The position numbers were made by a program, and so were the translations under genes. The notes under the pieces are model-generated. The model ran no database searches, was not told where the DNA came from, and saw only the letters and a list, made by a program, of their open reading frames with translations. Shown here piece by piece: positions 1-6,976 of a DNA stretch of 12,694 nt. How positions within the stretch are numbered: the first letter of the stretch is position 1; each line of letters opens with the position of its first letter. Source of the stretch: Mariprofundaceae bacterium. Lineage in GTDB: Bacteria; Pseudomonadota; Zetaproteobacteria; Mariprofundales; Mariprofundaceae. The DNA lies in assembly GCA_030950975.1 (NCBI GenBank), contig JAUZQL010000274.1, positions 1 to 12,694 of the forward strand, given 5' to 3'.

Positions 1-264
1 GAAGATAAAACAGGTTTAGTCATCACCATGAAAGATGAACCCGGTGCTTTATTTAATCTTATGAAGCCTTTTGCTGCACGTCATTTGGATTTGACCCGCA
101 TTGAATCCCGTCCATCCAAGAAAAAATTATGGGAATATGTATTTTTCATAGATATTTTAGGCCATCGTGATGATAAAGGTGTCAGCGAAGCGATTGACGA
201 TGTAAAAAACATGGGTGCAACAGTGAAAATTTTAGGTTCATACCCCATTTCGAGGAAGTTATAA
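1..264 (+). CDS. pheA: Prephenate dehydratase, C-terminal ACT regulatory domain (5' partial)
   Basis: The open frame runs in from the left edge (first codons gaa gat aaa) and ends at TAA 262-264, so only about the last 87 residues are present. They form an ACT domain. The visible motifs are GALF (usually GALV), which follows MKDEP, and ESRP, the two signatures of the phenylalanine-binding site of prephenate dehydratases. In the family, PheA turns prephenate into phenylpyruvate in the cytoplasm, and the ACT domain gives feedback inhibition by phenylalanine. The catalytic and any chorismate mutase part lie outside the window, so whether this is a fused AroQ-PheA cannot be seen. An ATG at 28 is internal to the domain and is not the gene start. 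hisC begins 2 nt after the stop, which supports co-transcription. Confidence 0.93.
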   Translation, partial: EDKTGLVITMKDEPGALFNLMKPFAARHLDLTRIESRPSKKKLWEYVFFIDILGHRDDKGVSEAIDDVKNMGATVKILGSYPISRKL

Positions 265-266
265 TC

Positions 267-1367
267 ATGGACTGGATGACTCAAGCCGTACCCCAAGCAC
301 AAGGTTTATATCCTTATGTTCCAGGGAAACCCATCGAACAATTATTGCGTGAAAAAGGTCTTGATGAGGCAAGCAAATTAGCCTCCAATGAAAATGCCTA
401 TGGCCCTAGCCCGAAAGCGATGCTTGCTATGCATGCCGCCATTGATGAATGCCACCGTTATCCTGATGGAGATTCGCATACGCTGAAGACGGCACTGGCT
501 AAAAAACATGCGGTTCATACGAATCAAATTCTTTTGGGCAATGGTTCTAACGAAGTATTGGAATTGGTGATTCGCTGCTTTGCAGGTGTCGGTGATGAAG
601 TGATTTACAGTCAGCATGGTTTTATTGTGTATGCCTTGGCAGCGCAAGCGGCAGGGGCAACCCGTGTACCTGTACAAGATACTTCTGAACTCGAACATGA
701 TTTGGATGCCATGTTGTCAGCTATCACTAAGCGCACGAAAATCATTTGTATCGCCAACCCCAATAACCCTACAGGCACATTGTTATCCAATGATGCCCTA
801 CAAACGTTTTTCGATGCCCTACCACAGCATATTATCGTTATTTTAGATGAAGCGTATGATGAATTTGTTAGCGATATTAAAACAGATAGTTTAACCACGC
901 TTCAATATGATGGACTGCTTGTCAGCCGTACTTTTTCCAAGGCGTATGGTTTAGCAGGTTGTCGTATCGGTTATGCTGTTGGCAATGCGGATCTTCTTGA
1001 AGCCGTCAATCGCTTTCGTGAACCGTTTAATGTGAATAGTTTAGCTCAAGTTGCCGCTTTAGCCGCTTTGGATGATGTGGATTGGGTTATGGATAAAGTG
1101 ACGCGTATCAAACAAGCACGCACTTTCTTGGAACAACAACTTGCCAAGCGTGGCTTACTTTCTATTAAAAGTTTTGCTAATTTTATTTTATTGCATCATC
1201 CAGAAGCTTTAGCATTACACCAAGAACTTGAAAATATTGGCATCATTACACGCCCTTTAGCAGGTTATGGTTTACCTGATTATTTGCGTGTTTCTGTAGG
1301 CAATGATGAAGAAAACACTGCCTTTTTAGACGCTTTGGATAACGTCTTATCCAAGTTAAAAACTTAA
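267..1367 (+). CDS. hisC: Histidinol-phosphate / aromatic aminotransferase (HisC family)
   Basis: A 366-residue class I/II PLP-dependent aminotransferase of normal HisC length. Visible landmarks are LASNENAYGPSP (37-48), NPNNPTG (164-170), LDEAYDEF (193-200, Asp194 for the PLP ring nitrogen), SKAYGLAGCR with the Schiff-base Lys225 and phosphate-binding Arg233, and YLRVSVG with the carboxylate-binding Arg341. The start at 267 is set by AGGAAG at 253-258, eight bases upstream, inside the end of pheA. HisC makes histidinol phosphate from imidazole-acetol phosphate in histidine synthesis. Copies placed between pheA and tyrA, as here, are known in other proteobacteria (hisC2/hisHb) and are thought to act broadly, transaminating phenylpyruvate, 4-hydroxyphenylpyruvate or prephenate. 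No other his gene lies in the window, so I infer an aromatic role, possibly alongside histidine synthesis. Confidence 0.93.
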   Translation: MDWMTQAVPQAQGLYPYVPGKPIEQLLREKGLDEASKLASNENAYGPSPKAMLAMHAAIDECHRYPDGDSHTLKTALAKKHAVHTNQILLGNGSNEVLELVIRCFAGVGDEVIYSQHGFIVYALAAQAAGATRVPVQDTSELEHDLDAMLSAITKRTKIICIANPNNPTGTLLSNDALQTFFDALPQHIIVILDEAYDEFVSDIKTDSLTTLQYDGLLVSRTFSKAYGLAGCRIGYAVGNADLLEAVNRFREPFNVNSLAQVAALAALDDVDWVMDKVTRIKQARTFLEQQLAKRGLLSIKSFANFILLHHPEALALHQELENIGIITRPLAGYGLPDYLRVSVGNDEENTAFLDALDNVLSKLKT

Positions 1368-1369
1368 GT

Positions 1370-2239
1370 ATGAGTCTAGCTATTCAACATTTGGTGGTCA
1401 TTGGGACTGGTTTGATTGGTGGCTCATTGGCATTGGCACTGAAGCAAGCAGGTGTGGTTAAACGTGTTACAGGCGTTGGACGAAACGCCCAAAACCTTCA
1501 AGATGCCTTGCGTTTGGGTGTGATTGATGATGCGAGTCATCATATTCAAGAGGCTGTGAGTCATGCGGATATGGTGTGCGTGGCAGTACCAGTTGCAGCA
1601 TCTGCCCAAGTGTTTCGTGAACTTACGCTTGCCTTACCTCAGCATGCCTTGATTACGGATGCAGGAAGCACCAAACAATCGGTCATTCAAGATGCACACG
1701 ATAGTGGTTTGGATATGTCTCGCTTTGTGCCAGCTCATCCGATTGCAGGTACAGAATATTCAGGAGCAGCGGCAGCTTTTCCAGAACTTTTTCAACATCA
1801 TCGTTGTATTTTAACACCCACAGAACAAACCTCTGAAGATGCCTTGCTCAAGGTTCAAAGGATGTGGGAAGTAGCAGGTGCAAGCATTGAAATTATGCAT
1901 GCCAAGAAACATGATGACATCATGGCTTCCATCAGTCATTTACCGCATTTAACTGCATTTGCGATGATGAATGCCTTACAAAACCACGATGATTTCCGTT
2001 TTGCTGCAGGTGGTTTTCGAGATGTTACACGTATTGCCTCATCATCGCCTGACATGTGGCGAGATATTAGCCTATGCAATGCCGCTGCCATTAGCGATAA
2101 AATTGATGCACTACAAACAGAACTTGCAAGTCTTCGTGAGGCTTTACAAACCCAAAACGGTGACGTTTTATTACAAAAATTTACGGCTGCTAAATTAGCA
2201 CGCGATGCGTGGTTGGCAGCAGGTGGAGACACGATATGA
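1370..2239 (+). CDS. tyrA: Prephenate/arogenate dehydrogenase (TyrA)
   Basis: A 289-residue TyrA that oxidatively decarboxylates prephenate or arogenate towards tyrosine in the cytoplasm. It opens with a Rossmann dinucleotide site, GTGLIGGS (12-19). It continues with VAVPV (71-75), the AHPIAGTEYSG block (122-132, containing His123), SISHLPHL (187-194) and GGFRDVTR (214-221) followed by an SSSPDMW block, all typical of the family. There is no ACT domain and no chorismate mutase fusion. After the second beta strand the sequence is GVGRN, with Arg38 where NAD-specific enzymes usually have an acidic residue. I infer a preference for NADP. Substrate choice between prephenate and arogenate cannot be read from the sequence. 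The start ATG lies 2 nt after the hisC stop, and the stop overlaps the aroA start (ATGA), so translation is probably coupled. Confidence 0.93.
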   Translation: MSLAIQHLVVIGTGLIGGSLALALKQAGVVKRVTGVGRNAQNLQDALRLGVIDDASHHIQEAVSHADMVCVAVPVAASAQVFRELTLALPQHALITDAGSTKQSVIQDAHDSGLDMSRFVPAHPIAGTEYSGAAAAFPELFQHHRCILTPTEQTSEDALLKVQRMWEVAGASIEIMHAKKHDDIMASISHLPHLTAFAMMNALQNHDDFRFAAGGFRDVTRIASSSPDMWRDISLCNAAAISDKIDALQTELASLREALQTQNGDVLLQKFTAAKLARDAWLAAGGDTI

Positions 2240-3573
2240 ATGTAGGTGGAACACTGATTGCTGGTCCAGCAAACTCTGGATTAAGCGGCATATTAACCAT
2301 TCCCGGTGATAAATCGATGTCGCACCGTGCTATCATGCTGGCTGCTATTGCAGAAGGCATAACAGAAATACATGGTTTTTTACCCGGTGATGATTGCCTT
2401 GCAACGGCACAGATGTTTGTGGCGATGGGTGTTCGTATTGATTGGCTGAATGATGAAAAAACATCGCTTAAAGTCTATGGCGTTGGTTTGCACGGTTTAA
2501 AAAAACCAACAGACATGCTTGATGCGGGAAACTCTGGCACATGTGTTCGATTGATGCTGGGTATTCTCGCCGCTCAAGCCTTTGATTGTGTTATTTCTGG
2601 TGATAGTTCCTTGCAAAAACGCCCTATGAAACGTGTGATTGAGCCGTTGCGGAAGATGGGCGCAAACATCACTGGCGAACACGATTTACTTCCTTTAACC
2701 ATTCATGGATCAACATTACATGGCATTCATCATACATCCAACATCGCCAGTGCGCAGGTGAAATCATGTATATTGTTTGCAGGTCTTTATGCTCAAGGCG
2801 AAACAACCGTCACTGAACCTCGTCCATCACGTGATCATACTGAACGTATGTTGCCACTGTTTGGGCAAAGTATTGATGTTGATGAGCAGGCTGTGATTCA
2901 TTTGCAATCCATTGGCAAACTGACCGCACCCACAGAGCCTATTTATATTCCTGCTGACCCATCATCCGCTTGTTTTTTTGCTGTAGCTGCATCTTTAATA
3001 GCTGATTCAAAGATTACCCTGAAGAGCATTGGCATGAATCCTTTGCGCAATGGTTGGCAACGTATTTTATCCGATATGGGTGCTGATTTAAGCTTGCAAC
3101 ACAGTAGCACGGTGGGCAAAGAAGATGTCGCAGATATTCAGATTTCACATCAGCGTTTGCATGGTATTGATGTCAATCCTGCGGATGTTCCCGATGCGAT
3201 TGATGAATTTCCCGCTATATTTGCAGCGGCTAGTCTTGCAGAGGGTACATTCAAACTAAGCGAAGCCGCAGAATTGCGTGTCAAGGAATCCGATCGGATT
3301 GCTGTGATGTCAACCGCTTTACGGCTTGCAGGTGCAGACATCGAAGAATTTCCCGATGGTGCGCATGTGCTTGGTGGAACATTGAAAGGTGGTGTGAGCA
3401 TTGATGCTCATGGTGACCATCGTATTGCCATGGCGATGGCTGTGGCAGCTCAATGTGCTGAATCTGATATTTGCATCAAAAATGCGGCAGCCATTGCCAC
3501 TTCTTTTCCTGACTTTGTTCCTTTGGCTCAACTATTAGGCATGAATGTTCATTGGGATGAGCTTGAACGATGA
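2236..3573 (+). CDS. aroA: 3-phosphoshikimate 1-carboxyvinyltransferase (EPSP synthase)
   Basis: A 445-residue EPSP synthase, which joins shikimate-3-phosphate and phosphoenolpyruvate in the sixth step of the shikimate pathway. Motifs are IPGDKSMSHR (22-31, Lys26), DAGNSGT (96-102), RPMKRV (129-134), PADPSSACF (239-247), the IDEFP loop with catalytic Asp323, VKESDRI (349-355, Glu351) and DHRIAM (394-399). The PGDKS-SHR and RPM-R patterns resemble the class II-like or Pseudomonas-type group more than E. coli AroA. The glycine of GNSGT is kept, so nothing suggests the Ala change of the tolerant CP4 enzyme. The reading frame is open upstream to 2209, but I place the start at ATG 2236. It overlaps the tyrA stop as ATGA, has GGTGGAG just upstream, and gives the expected short N-terminus. 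The stop overlaps the cmk start in the same way. Confidence 0.95.
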   Translation: MNVGGTLIAGPANSGLSGILTIPGDKSMSHRAIMLAAIAEGITEIHGFLPGDDCLATAQMFVAMGVRIDWLNDEKTSLKVYGVGLHGLKKPTDMLDAGNSGTCVRLMLGILAAQAFDCVISGDSSLQKRPMKRVIEPLRKMGANITGEHDLLPLTIHGSTLHGIHHTSNIASAQVKSCILFAGLYAQGETTVTEPRPSRDHTERMLPLFGQSIDVDEQAVIHLQSIGKLTAPTEPIYIPADPSSACFFAVAASLIADSKITLKSIGMNPLRNGWQRILSDMGADLSLQHSSTVGKEDVADIQISHQRLHGIDVNPADVPDAIDEFPAIFAAASLAEGTFKLSEAAELRVKESDRIAVMSTALRLAGADIEEFPDGAHVLGGTLKGGVSIDAHGDHRIAMAMAVAAQCAESDICIKNAAAIATSFPDFVPLAQLLGMNVHWDELER

Positions 3574-4268
3574 GTCATTTATATTGGCAACCTATTGAAG
3601 GTCTACAAATTGCCATTGATGGTCCTTCAGGATCAGGCAAAGGAACCGTTGCATTAGAATTGGGCAAAGAGCTGGGTTTGCCTGTATTGGATACAGGGCT
3701 TCTTTATCGCTTTACAGCTTGGCAAGCCCAACAGGCTGAGATTGATATTCACAATGAAACGGCTGTATTACAACATCTTAAAGCAAGCCTTAAAAACATG
3801 CAGTGGTCTATCGATGGAATATTTTTTTTAGGTAAAGATTGCACTTCACAGTTACGTAGTGAGGATGTCGGCGGCTTGGCATCGCTTGTTGCTGCTTCAA
3901 ACAACATTCGCAAGACACTTTTGAATGTTCAACGCGATTTGGCACAATCAGGTTGCGTGATGGATGGGCGAGATATTGGCAGTGTTGTGCTTCCTCATGC
4001 ACAAGGAAAATTCTTTTTAACCGCCAGTGTTCGTGAACGCGCACGGCGACGCTGGTCTCAATTACGCGTGAATGATCCTGAATTATCGATTGAACACATT
4101 GCTCAAGATTTGACGGCACGTGATCAACGAGATGCCAAACGTGAATGTGCACCATTAAGTCATGTTGAAGGTGCGATAAAAATTGATTCAACCATCATGC
4201 GTGCGGATGAAGTGGTGGATCGAATGCTCTCCGTGTTGGAGCGTAAAGAACTGATCAAAGCTCTTTAA
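3570..4268 (+). CDS. cmk: Cytidylate kinase
   Basis: A 232-residue CMP/dCMP kinase of normal length, which phosphorylates CMP and dCMP with ATP in pyrimidine salvage and turnover. The P-loop is GPSGSGKGT (18-26, Lys24). DTGLLYR (41-47), MDGRDIGSVVLP (131-142), the lid arginines RARRR (157-161), RDQRDAKR (184-191) and IDST (205-208) follow in the order typical of bacterial Cmk. The ATG at 3570 overlaps the aroA TGA, and only a weak purine-rich stretch (GATGAG) precedes it, so translation is probably coupled to aroA. Its place between aroA and rpsA is conserved in many proteobacteria. Confidence 0.95.
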   Translation: MSHLYWQPIEGLQIAIDGPSGSGKGTVALELGKELGLPVLDTGLLYRFTAWQAQQAEIDIHNETAVLQHLKASLKNMQWSIDGIFFLGKDCTSQLRSEDVGGLASLVAASNNIRKTLLNVQRDLAQSGCVMDGRDIGSVVLPHAQGKFFLTASVRERARRRWSQLRVNDPELSIEHIAQDLTARDQRDAKRECAPLSHVEGAIKIDSTIMRADEVVDRMLSVLERKELIKAL

Positions 4269-4282
4269 AAACAACGCAATAG

Positions 4283-4314
4283 TTTTTTTATTTTTTATTA
4301 TGAATCACAGGTGG
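4283..4314 (+). promoter_or_regulatory. U-rich leader and ribosome binding site of rpsA
   Basis: Between cmk and rpsA, positions 4283-4299 are almost entirely T with two A breaks, and AGGTGG follows at 4309-4314. That Shine-Dalgarno sits 8 nt before ATG 4323 and selects this start over an in-frame GTG at 4311, which has no ribosome site of its own. S1 prefers U-rich, unstructured RNA and is autoregulated in E. coli, so this leader is a plausible S1 autoregulatory target. That is inference. I see no hairpin that would make the T-run a terminator, and no clear -35/-10 pair. Confidence 0.4.
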
Positions 4315-4322
4315 ATGAAACA

Positions 4323-6002
4323 ATGGTGAATGAGCAAGCAACAGTCCCAGCGGAAGAAAACTTTAAGGCGATGTTTGAGGCATCTCTCAAACAAGAAAAA
4401 CCCCTAAGAAAAGGGGCAAGTGTTTGTGGTATGGTCGTTGAAGTACGTGAAGATCAAGTCATCATGGATGTCGGTGGCAAAAATGAAGGCGCTATTGCCA
4501 TCACTGAATTTACAACATTAGGGCTTGATACACCCAAAGCTGGCGATGAACTTGATGTGATTGTTTTATCGACAGATGGTTTTATTCGACTTTCTGTATT
4601 GGAAGTGAAACGTCGTGAACAATGGTTGAAAGTGGATGCTGCAATCGCTTCTGGTGACACTATTGAAGCCACTGTTATCGCTGAAGTCAAAGGTGGCTAT
4701 CGTGTTGATTTAGCTGGCTTACAAGGTTTCATGCCTCGTTCAGAAGTGGATATTCATGCAGGCATGAAGTCAGACCAATTGATCGGCAACAGCTATCAAG
4801 TAGCTATTTTAGAAGCGACTCACCGCCCTCAAAATATTGTTGTATCACGCAAGAAACCGATTGCTGCTCTCGCTGATTTAGAACGTGCAAAATTCTTTGA
4901 AACCATCACTTTGGGTGATCGTGTAACAGGTACTGTAAAACGCCTGACTGATTTTGGTGCGTTTGTTGATTTGGATGGTGTGGATGCACTTTTGCATATT
5001 TCCGATATGACATGGCGGCGTATTTCTCATGCCTCTGAAGTATTAACATTGGGGCAAACCATTACCGCTGAAATCATTAAACTTAACGCTGAAAGTGGTA
5101 AAATATCCATTTCAACCAAGTCTTTACAAGAAGATCCTTGGAACCATGTTGCAGGCACCTATGAAGCAGGTATGCGTTTAACGGGTACTGTGCGTAAACT
5201 TTTAGATTTTGGCGCTGTAGTTGAATTAGAAGCAGGTGTTGAAGGCATGATTCACCGTTCTGAAATGAGCTGGACGCGCAGTGACATCAAACCGACTGAA
5301 ATGTTAGTTGAAGGTGATGTCGTTGATGTTGCTGTATTAGAAGTGGATGAAAAACAACGTCGTATTCGTTTAAGTTTAAAAGAAGTGGCTGAAAATCCTT
5401 GGCAAGCTTGGATGACAGAACATCCTGAAGGCTCACGTATTACAGGCAAAATTCGTAATATCACAGACTTTGGTTTCTTTGTGGCATTGAATAGTGAATT
5501 GGATGGCTTAGTCCATATTGGCAATTTATCTTGGACAGAATTAGGGCAAGATGCCATTCAAAACTACCAAAAAGGGCAAGAAGTTGAATGTGTTGTGTTG
5601 GGTGTTGATGTTGAAAAACAACGTATTGCACTGGGTATTAAGCAATTAGAAGATGATCCTTTTGAAGTATTTATGGCTGGCGTTAAACGTGGCGCATCTG
5701 TAAAAGGAACCGTCATTGAAGTGGCATCAGGCGCAGCTTGGGTGCAATTGGGTGAACATGTTCGCGCACGTTTAGCCTTGCGTGAAGTGCCTCGTGATCA
5801 AAGTCTTAATGCTGGCGATGAGATTGAAGCCAAAGTAATTGATGTTAATCGTCGCCGTAAGCAAGTTGATTTGTCCATTCGTCAATTTTTAAATGACGAA
5901 GAACGCGAAGCTGTTCGTCAATATAGCCAAAGTATTTCCAATGAAGATGCCCCTTCAGCCTTGGCGTTGGCATTACAGCGGAGTCTCAATCAAAAAAAAT
6001 AA
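4323..6002 (+). CDS. rpsA: 30S ribosomal protein S1
   Basis: A 559-residue ribosomal protein S1, close to the 557 of E. coli. It has six S1 (OB-fold) repeats at roughly residues 30-95, 111-176, 197-266, 284-353, 371-441 and 456-521. Repeats 3 to 5 are the clearest, with TDFGAFVD-, LDFGAVVE- and TDFGFFVA-type cores followed by LLHIS, MIHRS and LVHIG. The first two repeats bind the ribosome and the others capture mRNA in the known protein. The frame also offers GTG 4311, four codons upstream, but AGGTGG at 4309-4314 is correctly spaced only for ATG 4323. The TAA stop (6000-6002) overlaps the first bases of a long palindromic element. The protein end after the sixth repeat looks normal, so there is no sign of truncation. 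Confidence 0.96.
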   Translation: MVNEQATVPAEENFKAMFEASLKQEKPLRKGASVCGMVVEVREDQVIMDVGGKNEGAIAITEFTTLGLDTPKAGDELDVIVLSTDGFIRLSVLEVKRREQWLKVDAAIASGDTIEATVIAEVKGGYRVDLAGLQGFMPRSEVDIHAGMKSDQLIGNSYQVAILEATHRPQNIVVSRKKPIAALADLERAKFFETITLGDRVTGTVKRLTDFGAFVDLDGVDALLHISDMTWRRISHASEVLTLGQTITAEIIKLNAESGKISISTKSLQEDPWNHVAGTYEAGMRLTGTVRKLLDFGAVVELEAGVEGMIHRSEMSWTRSDIKPTEMLVEGDVVDVAVLEVDEKQRRIRLSLKEVAENPWQAWMTEHPEGSRITGKIRNITDFGFFVALNSELDGLVHIGNLSWTELGQDAIQNYQKGQEVECVVLGVDVEKQRIALGIKQLEDDPFEVFMAGVKRGASVKGTVIEVASGAAWVQLGEHVRARLALREVPRDQSLNAGDEIEAKVIDVNRRRKQVDLSIRQFLNDEEREAVRQYSQSISNEDAPSALALALQRSLNQKK

Positions 6003-6123
6003 TAACTATTCAGCTTATCCATTATTTTCCTGATGTCGGCGTTAAAAAATGCTCATTTACAATAGTAAACTCCGCTTTTTCGCCTTGTCATCAGAAAAAT
6101 AAACGGCAATCTGAACAGTTATT
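6001..6123. repeat. Near-complete palindromic element (MITE-like or REP-like)
   Basis: The ends are inverted repeats, AATAACTATTCAG (6001-6013) and CTGAACAGTTATT (6111-6123), matching at 12 of 13 bases. Inside them, TTATTTT (6022-6028) pairs with AAAATAA (6096-6102), CTGATG (6030-6035) with CATCAG (6089-6094), GGCG (6038-6041) with CGCC (6081-6084), an A-run (6044-6048) with a T-run (6076-6080), GC (6051-6052) with GC (6074-6075), and TTTAC (6056-6060) with GTAAA (6065-6069) around the loop AATA. Nearly the whole 123 bp can therefore fold into one imperfect hairpin on either strand. It contains no meaningful ORF. The terminal repeats and the lack of coding suggest a non-autonomous mobile or dispersed extragenic repeat. 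No clear target-site duplication is visible and there is no second copy in the window. Confidence 0.65.
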
Positions 6124-6222
6124 TCATTGTCGTGCTGAAGCGTTATAAACGGATGTTACGCACTTTGATGAAAAAAGCGTCATCCCCGAAATCTTTCGGA
6201 AATCGAATATTTGCAACAAAAG

Positions 6223-6247
6223 ACCCTCGACACAAGCATTCGAGGGT
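6223..6247 (-). terminator. Hairpin with T-tract on the minus strand
   Basis: ACCCTCGA (6223-6230) and TCGAGGGT (6240-6247) form a perfect 8-bp stem around a 9-nt loop. Read on the minus strand, the stem is followed by CTTTTGTT, the layout of a weak intrinsic terminator. On the plus strand it is followed by GGCAATAC, with no T-run. It could end antisense transcripts or simply be a structural element of the rpsA 3' region or ihfB leader. Confidence 0.4.
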
Positions 6248-6283
6248 GGCAATACACTTCATAGATGTTCAGGTATTGAAAAA

Positions 6284-6317
6284 GATAGCTCATCCATCGC
6301 TGCAAGGATGAGCTATC
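6284..6317 (-). terminator. Strong 12-bp hairpin upstream of ihfB, possible terminator
   Basis: GATAGCTCATCC (6284-6295) and GGATGAGCTATC (6306-6317) form a perfect 12-bp stem around a 10-nt loop, ending 31 bases before the ihfB start codon. On the minus strand it runs straight into TTTTTCAATA, a good intrinsic terminator. On the plus strand the following bases are GTTTATCCTT, a poor but not absent U-tract, so a bidirectional terminator or a leader hairpin controlling ihfB is possible. Confidence 0.5.
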
Positions 6318-6348
6318 GTTTATCCTTGTGATAAATGAGAGAGGACTT

Positions 6349-6633
6349 ATGACCAAATCAGATTTAATTCAATGGCTTGCTGAAGAACATCCAACATTAT
6401 CGACATCTCAGGCTAAATCAGTTGTTCATCAATTATTTCAATCTATTCAAGATAGCATTACCTCAGGTGAGCATGTTGAATTGCGTGGTTTTGGCAGCTT
6501 TACAAGCAAACAACATCATCCTCATATAGGTCGTAATCCCAAGAATGGTGACTCTGTTAAGGTGGAAGCCAAACGCATTCCTTTTTTCAAACCGGGTAAA
6601 GCCCTGCGAGAAGCTGGGAAAAGTAGGCGTTAA
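6349..6633 (+). CDS. ihfB: Integration host factor subunit beta
   Basis: A 94-residue protein of the HU/IHF family. It begins MTKSDLIQWL, nearly the same as the E. coli IhfB N-terminus, and carries RGFGSF (46-51) and GRNPKNGDSV (61-70), where Pro64 lies at the tip of the DNA-intercalating arm, followed by FFKPGKALR (79-87). IHF, a heterodimer with IhfA (not in the window), bends DNA sharply at specific sites in replication, recombination and transcription. The frame stays open to a GTG at 6328, but the ATG at 6349 has GAGAGAGGA directly upstream and matches the family start exactly. The gene follows rpsA, the usual neighbour, and precedes lapA by 4 nt. Confidence 0.95.
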   Translation: MTKSDLIQWLAEEHPTLSTSQAKSVVHQLFQSIQDSITSGEHVELRGFGSFTSKQHHPHIGRNPKNGDSVKVEAKRIPFFKPGKALREAGKSRR

Positions 6634-6637
6634 TTTC

Positions 6638-6958
6638 ATGAAAGCATATCCTAAACAAAGTTCAATTCATTGGCTTAATATTTCCATTGTCATCATGCTT
6701 ACCCTGTTTGGTATTGCCTTTGCCACGGATAATTTAAACTTGGTACATGTTCAATTCCTTGGTTTTTCTACGCATGACATCCCTCTCTACATACCTATTT
6801 TTATCGCTTTTTTCATGGGCATTATCGCTGGCGTTTTGTCCTTATATTTTTCACGCCGAAAACACAAAGTTGCGATTGATCACCTACAACAAGAAATCCG
6901 TCTACTTCAACAAGAAGTCGAAAATTTACGCAACATCCCCCTCCAAGATGATGTCTAA
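6638..6958 (+). CDS. lapA: Lipopolysaccharide assembly protein A (LapA, DUF1049)
   Basis: A 106-residue inner membrane protein, close to the 102 of E. coli LapA (YciS). It has two hydrophobic segments at about residues 13-30 and 51-71. The loop between them carries LNLVHVQFLGF, like the conserved region of the family. After a basic stop-transfer run (SRRKHK, 72-77), residues 78-97 form a short heptad-like coiled coil (LQQEIRLLQQEVENL). LapA works with LapB in lipopolysaccharide assembly at the inner membrane. The frame is open upstream through ihfB, but ATG 6638, 4 nt after the ihfB stop, gives the usual N-terminus. The ribosome site is weak (TAGGCG). The ihfB-lapA-lapB order supports the call. 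Confidence 0.88.
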   Translation: MKAYPKQSSIHWLNISIVIMLTLFGIAFATDNLNLVHVQFLGFSTHDIPLYIPIFIAFFMGIIAGVLSLYFSRRKHKVAIDHLQQEIRLLQQEVENLRNIPLQDDV

Positions 6959-6976
6959 CTATTCTGGCATACAGCG

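Larger units (their letters stand above)
6003..6348. other. 346-bp intergenic region between rpsA and ihfB
   Basis: This is the only long non-coding stretch in the window. It contains the palindromic element up to 6123, then about 100 bp with little structure, then two clean hairpins (6223-6247 and 6284-6317), and last the ihfB ribosome site. Within the middle part there are only short palindromes: GATGA/TCATC (6167-6171 with 6180-6184) and CCGAAA/TTTCGG (6186-6191 with 6194-6199). I found no credible ORF, tRNA or obvious -35/-10 pair. A promoter for ihfB may lie here, since ihfB has its own promoters in E. coli, but I cannot point to it. Confidence 0.6.

Noticed and set aside
2209..2235. Upstream in-frame start of aroA at 2209 inside tyrA
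   Set aside because: It would add nine non-family residues. ATG 2236 gives the common ATGA overlap with a good upstream ribosome site.
3808..4191. Minus-strand open frame of about 127 codons inside cmk
   Set aside because: It is antisense to cmk, whose motifs are all intact. The translation has low complexity in His/Val and matches nothing I know.
4311..4322. GTG at 4311 as the rpsA start (four extra codons)
   Set aside because: No ribosome site precedes it. AGGTGG at 4309-4314 overlaps this codon and is correctly spaced for ATG 4323.
6186..6199. CCGAAA/TTTCGG palindrome
   Set aside because: The stem is short with a 2-nt gap and no T-run on either side. It is too weak to call a terminator or operator.
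6328..6348. GTG at 6328 as the ihfB start
   Set aside because: It lies just behind the strong hairpin with no ribosome site. The family N-terminus MTKS starts at 6349.
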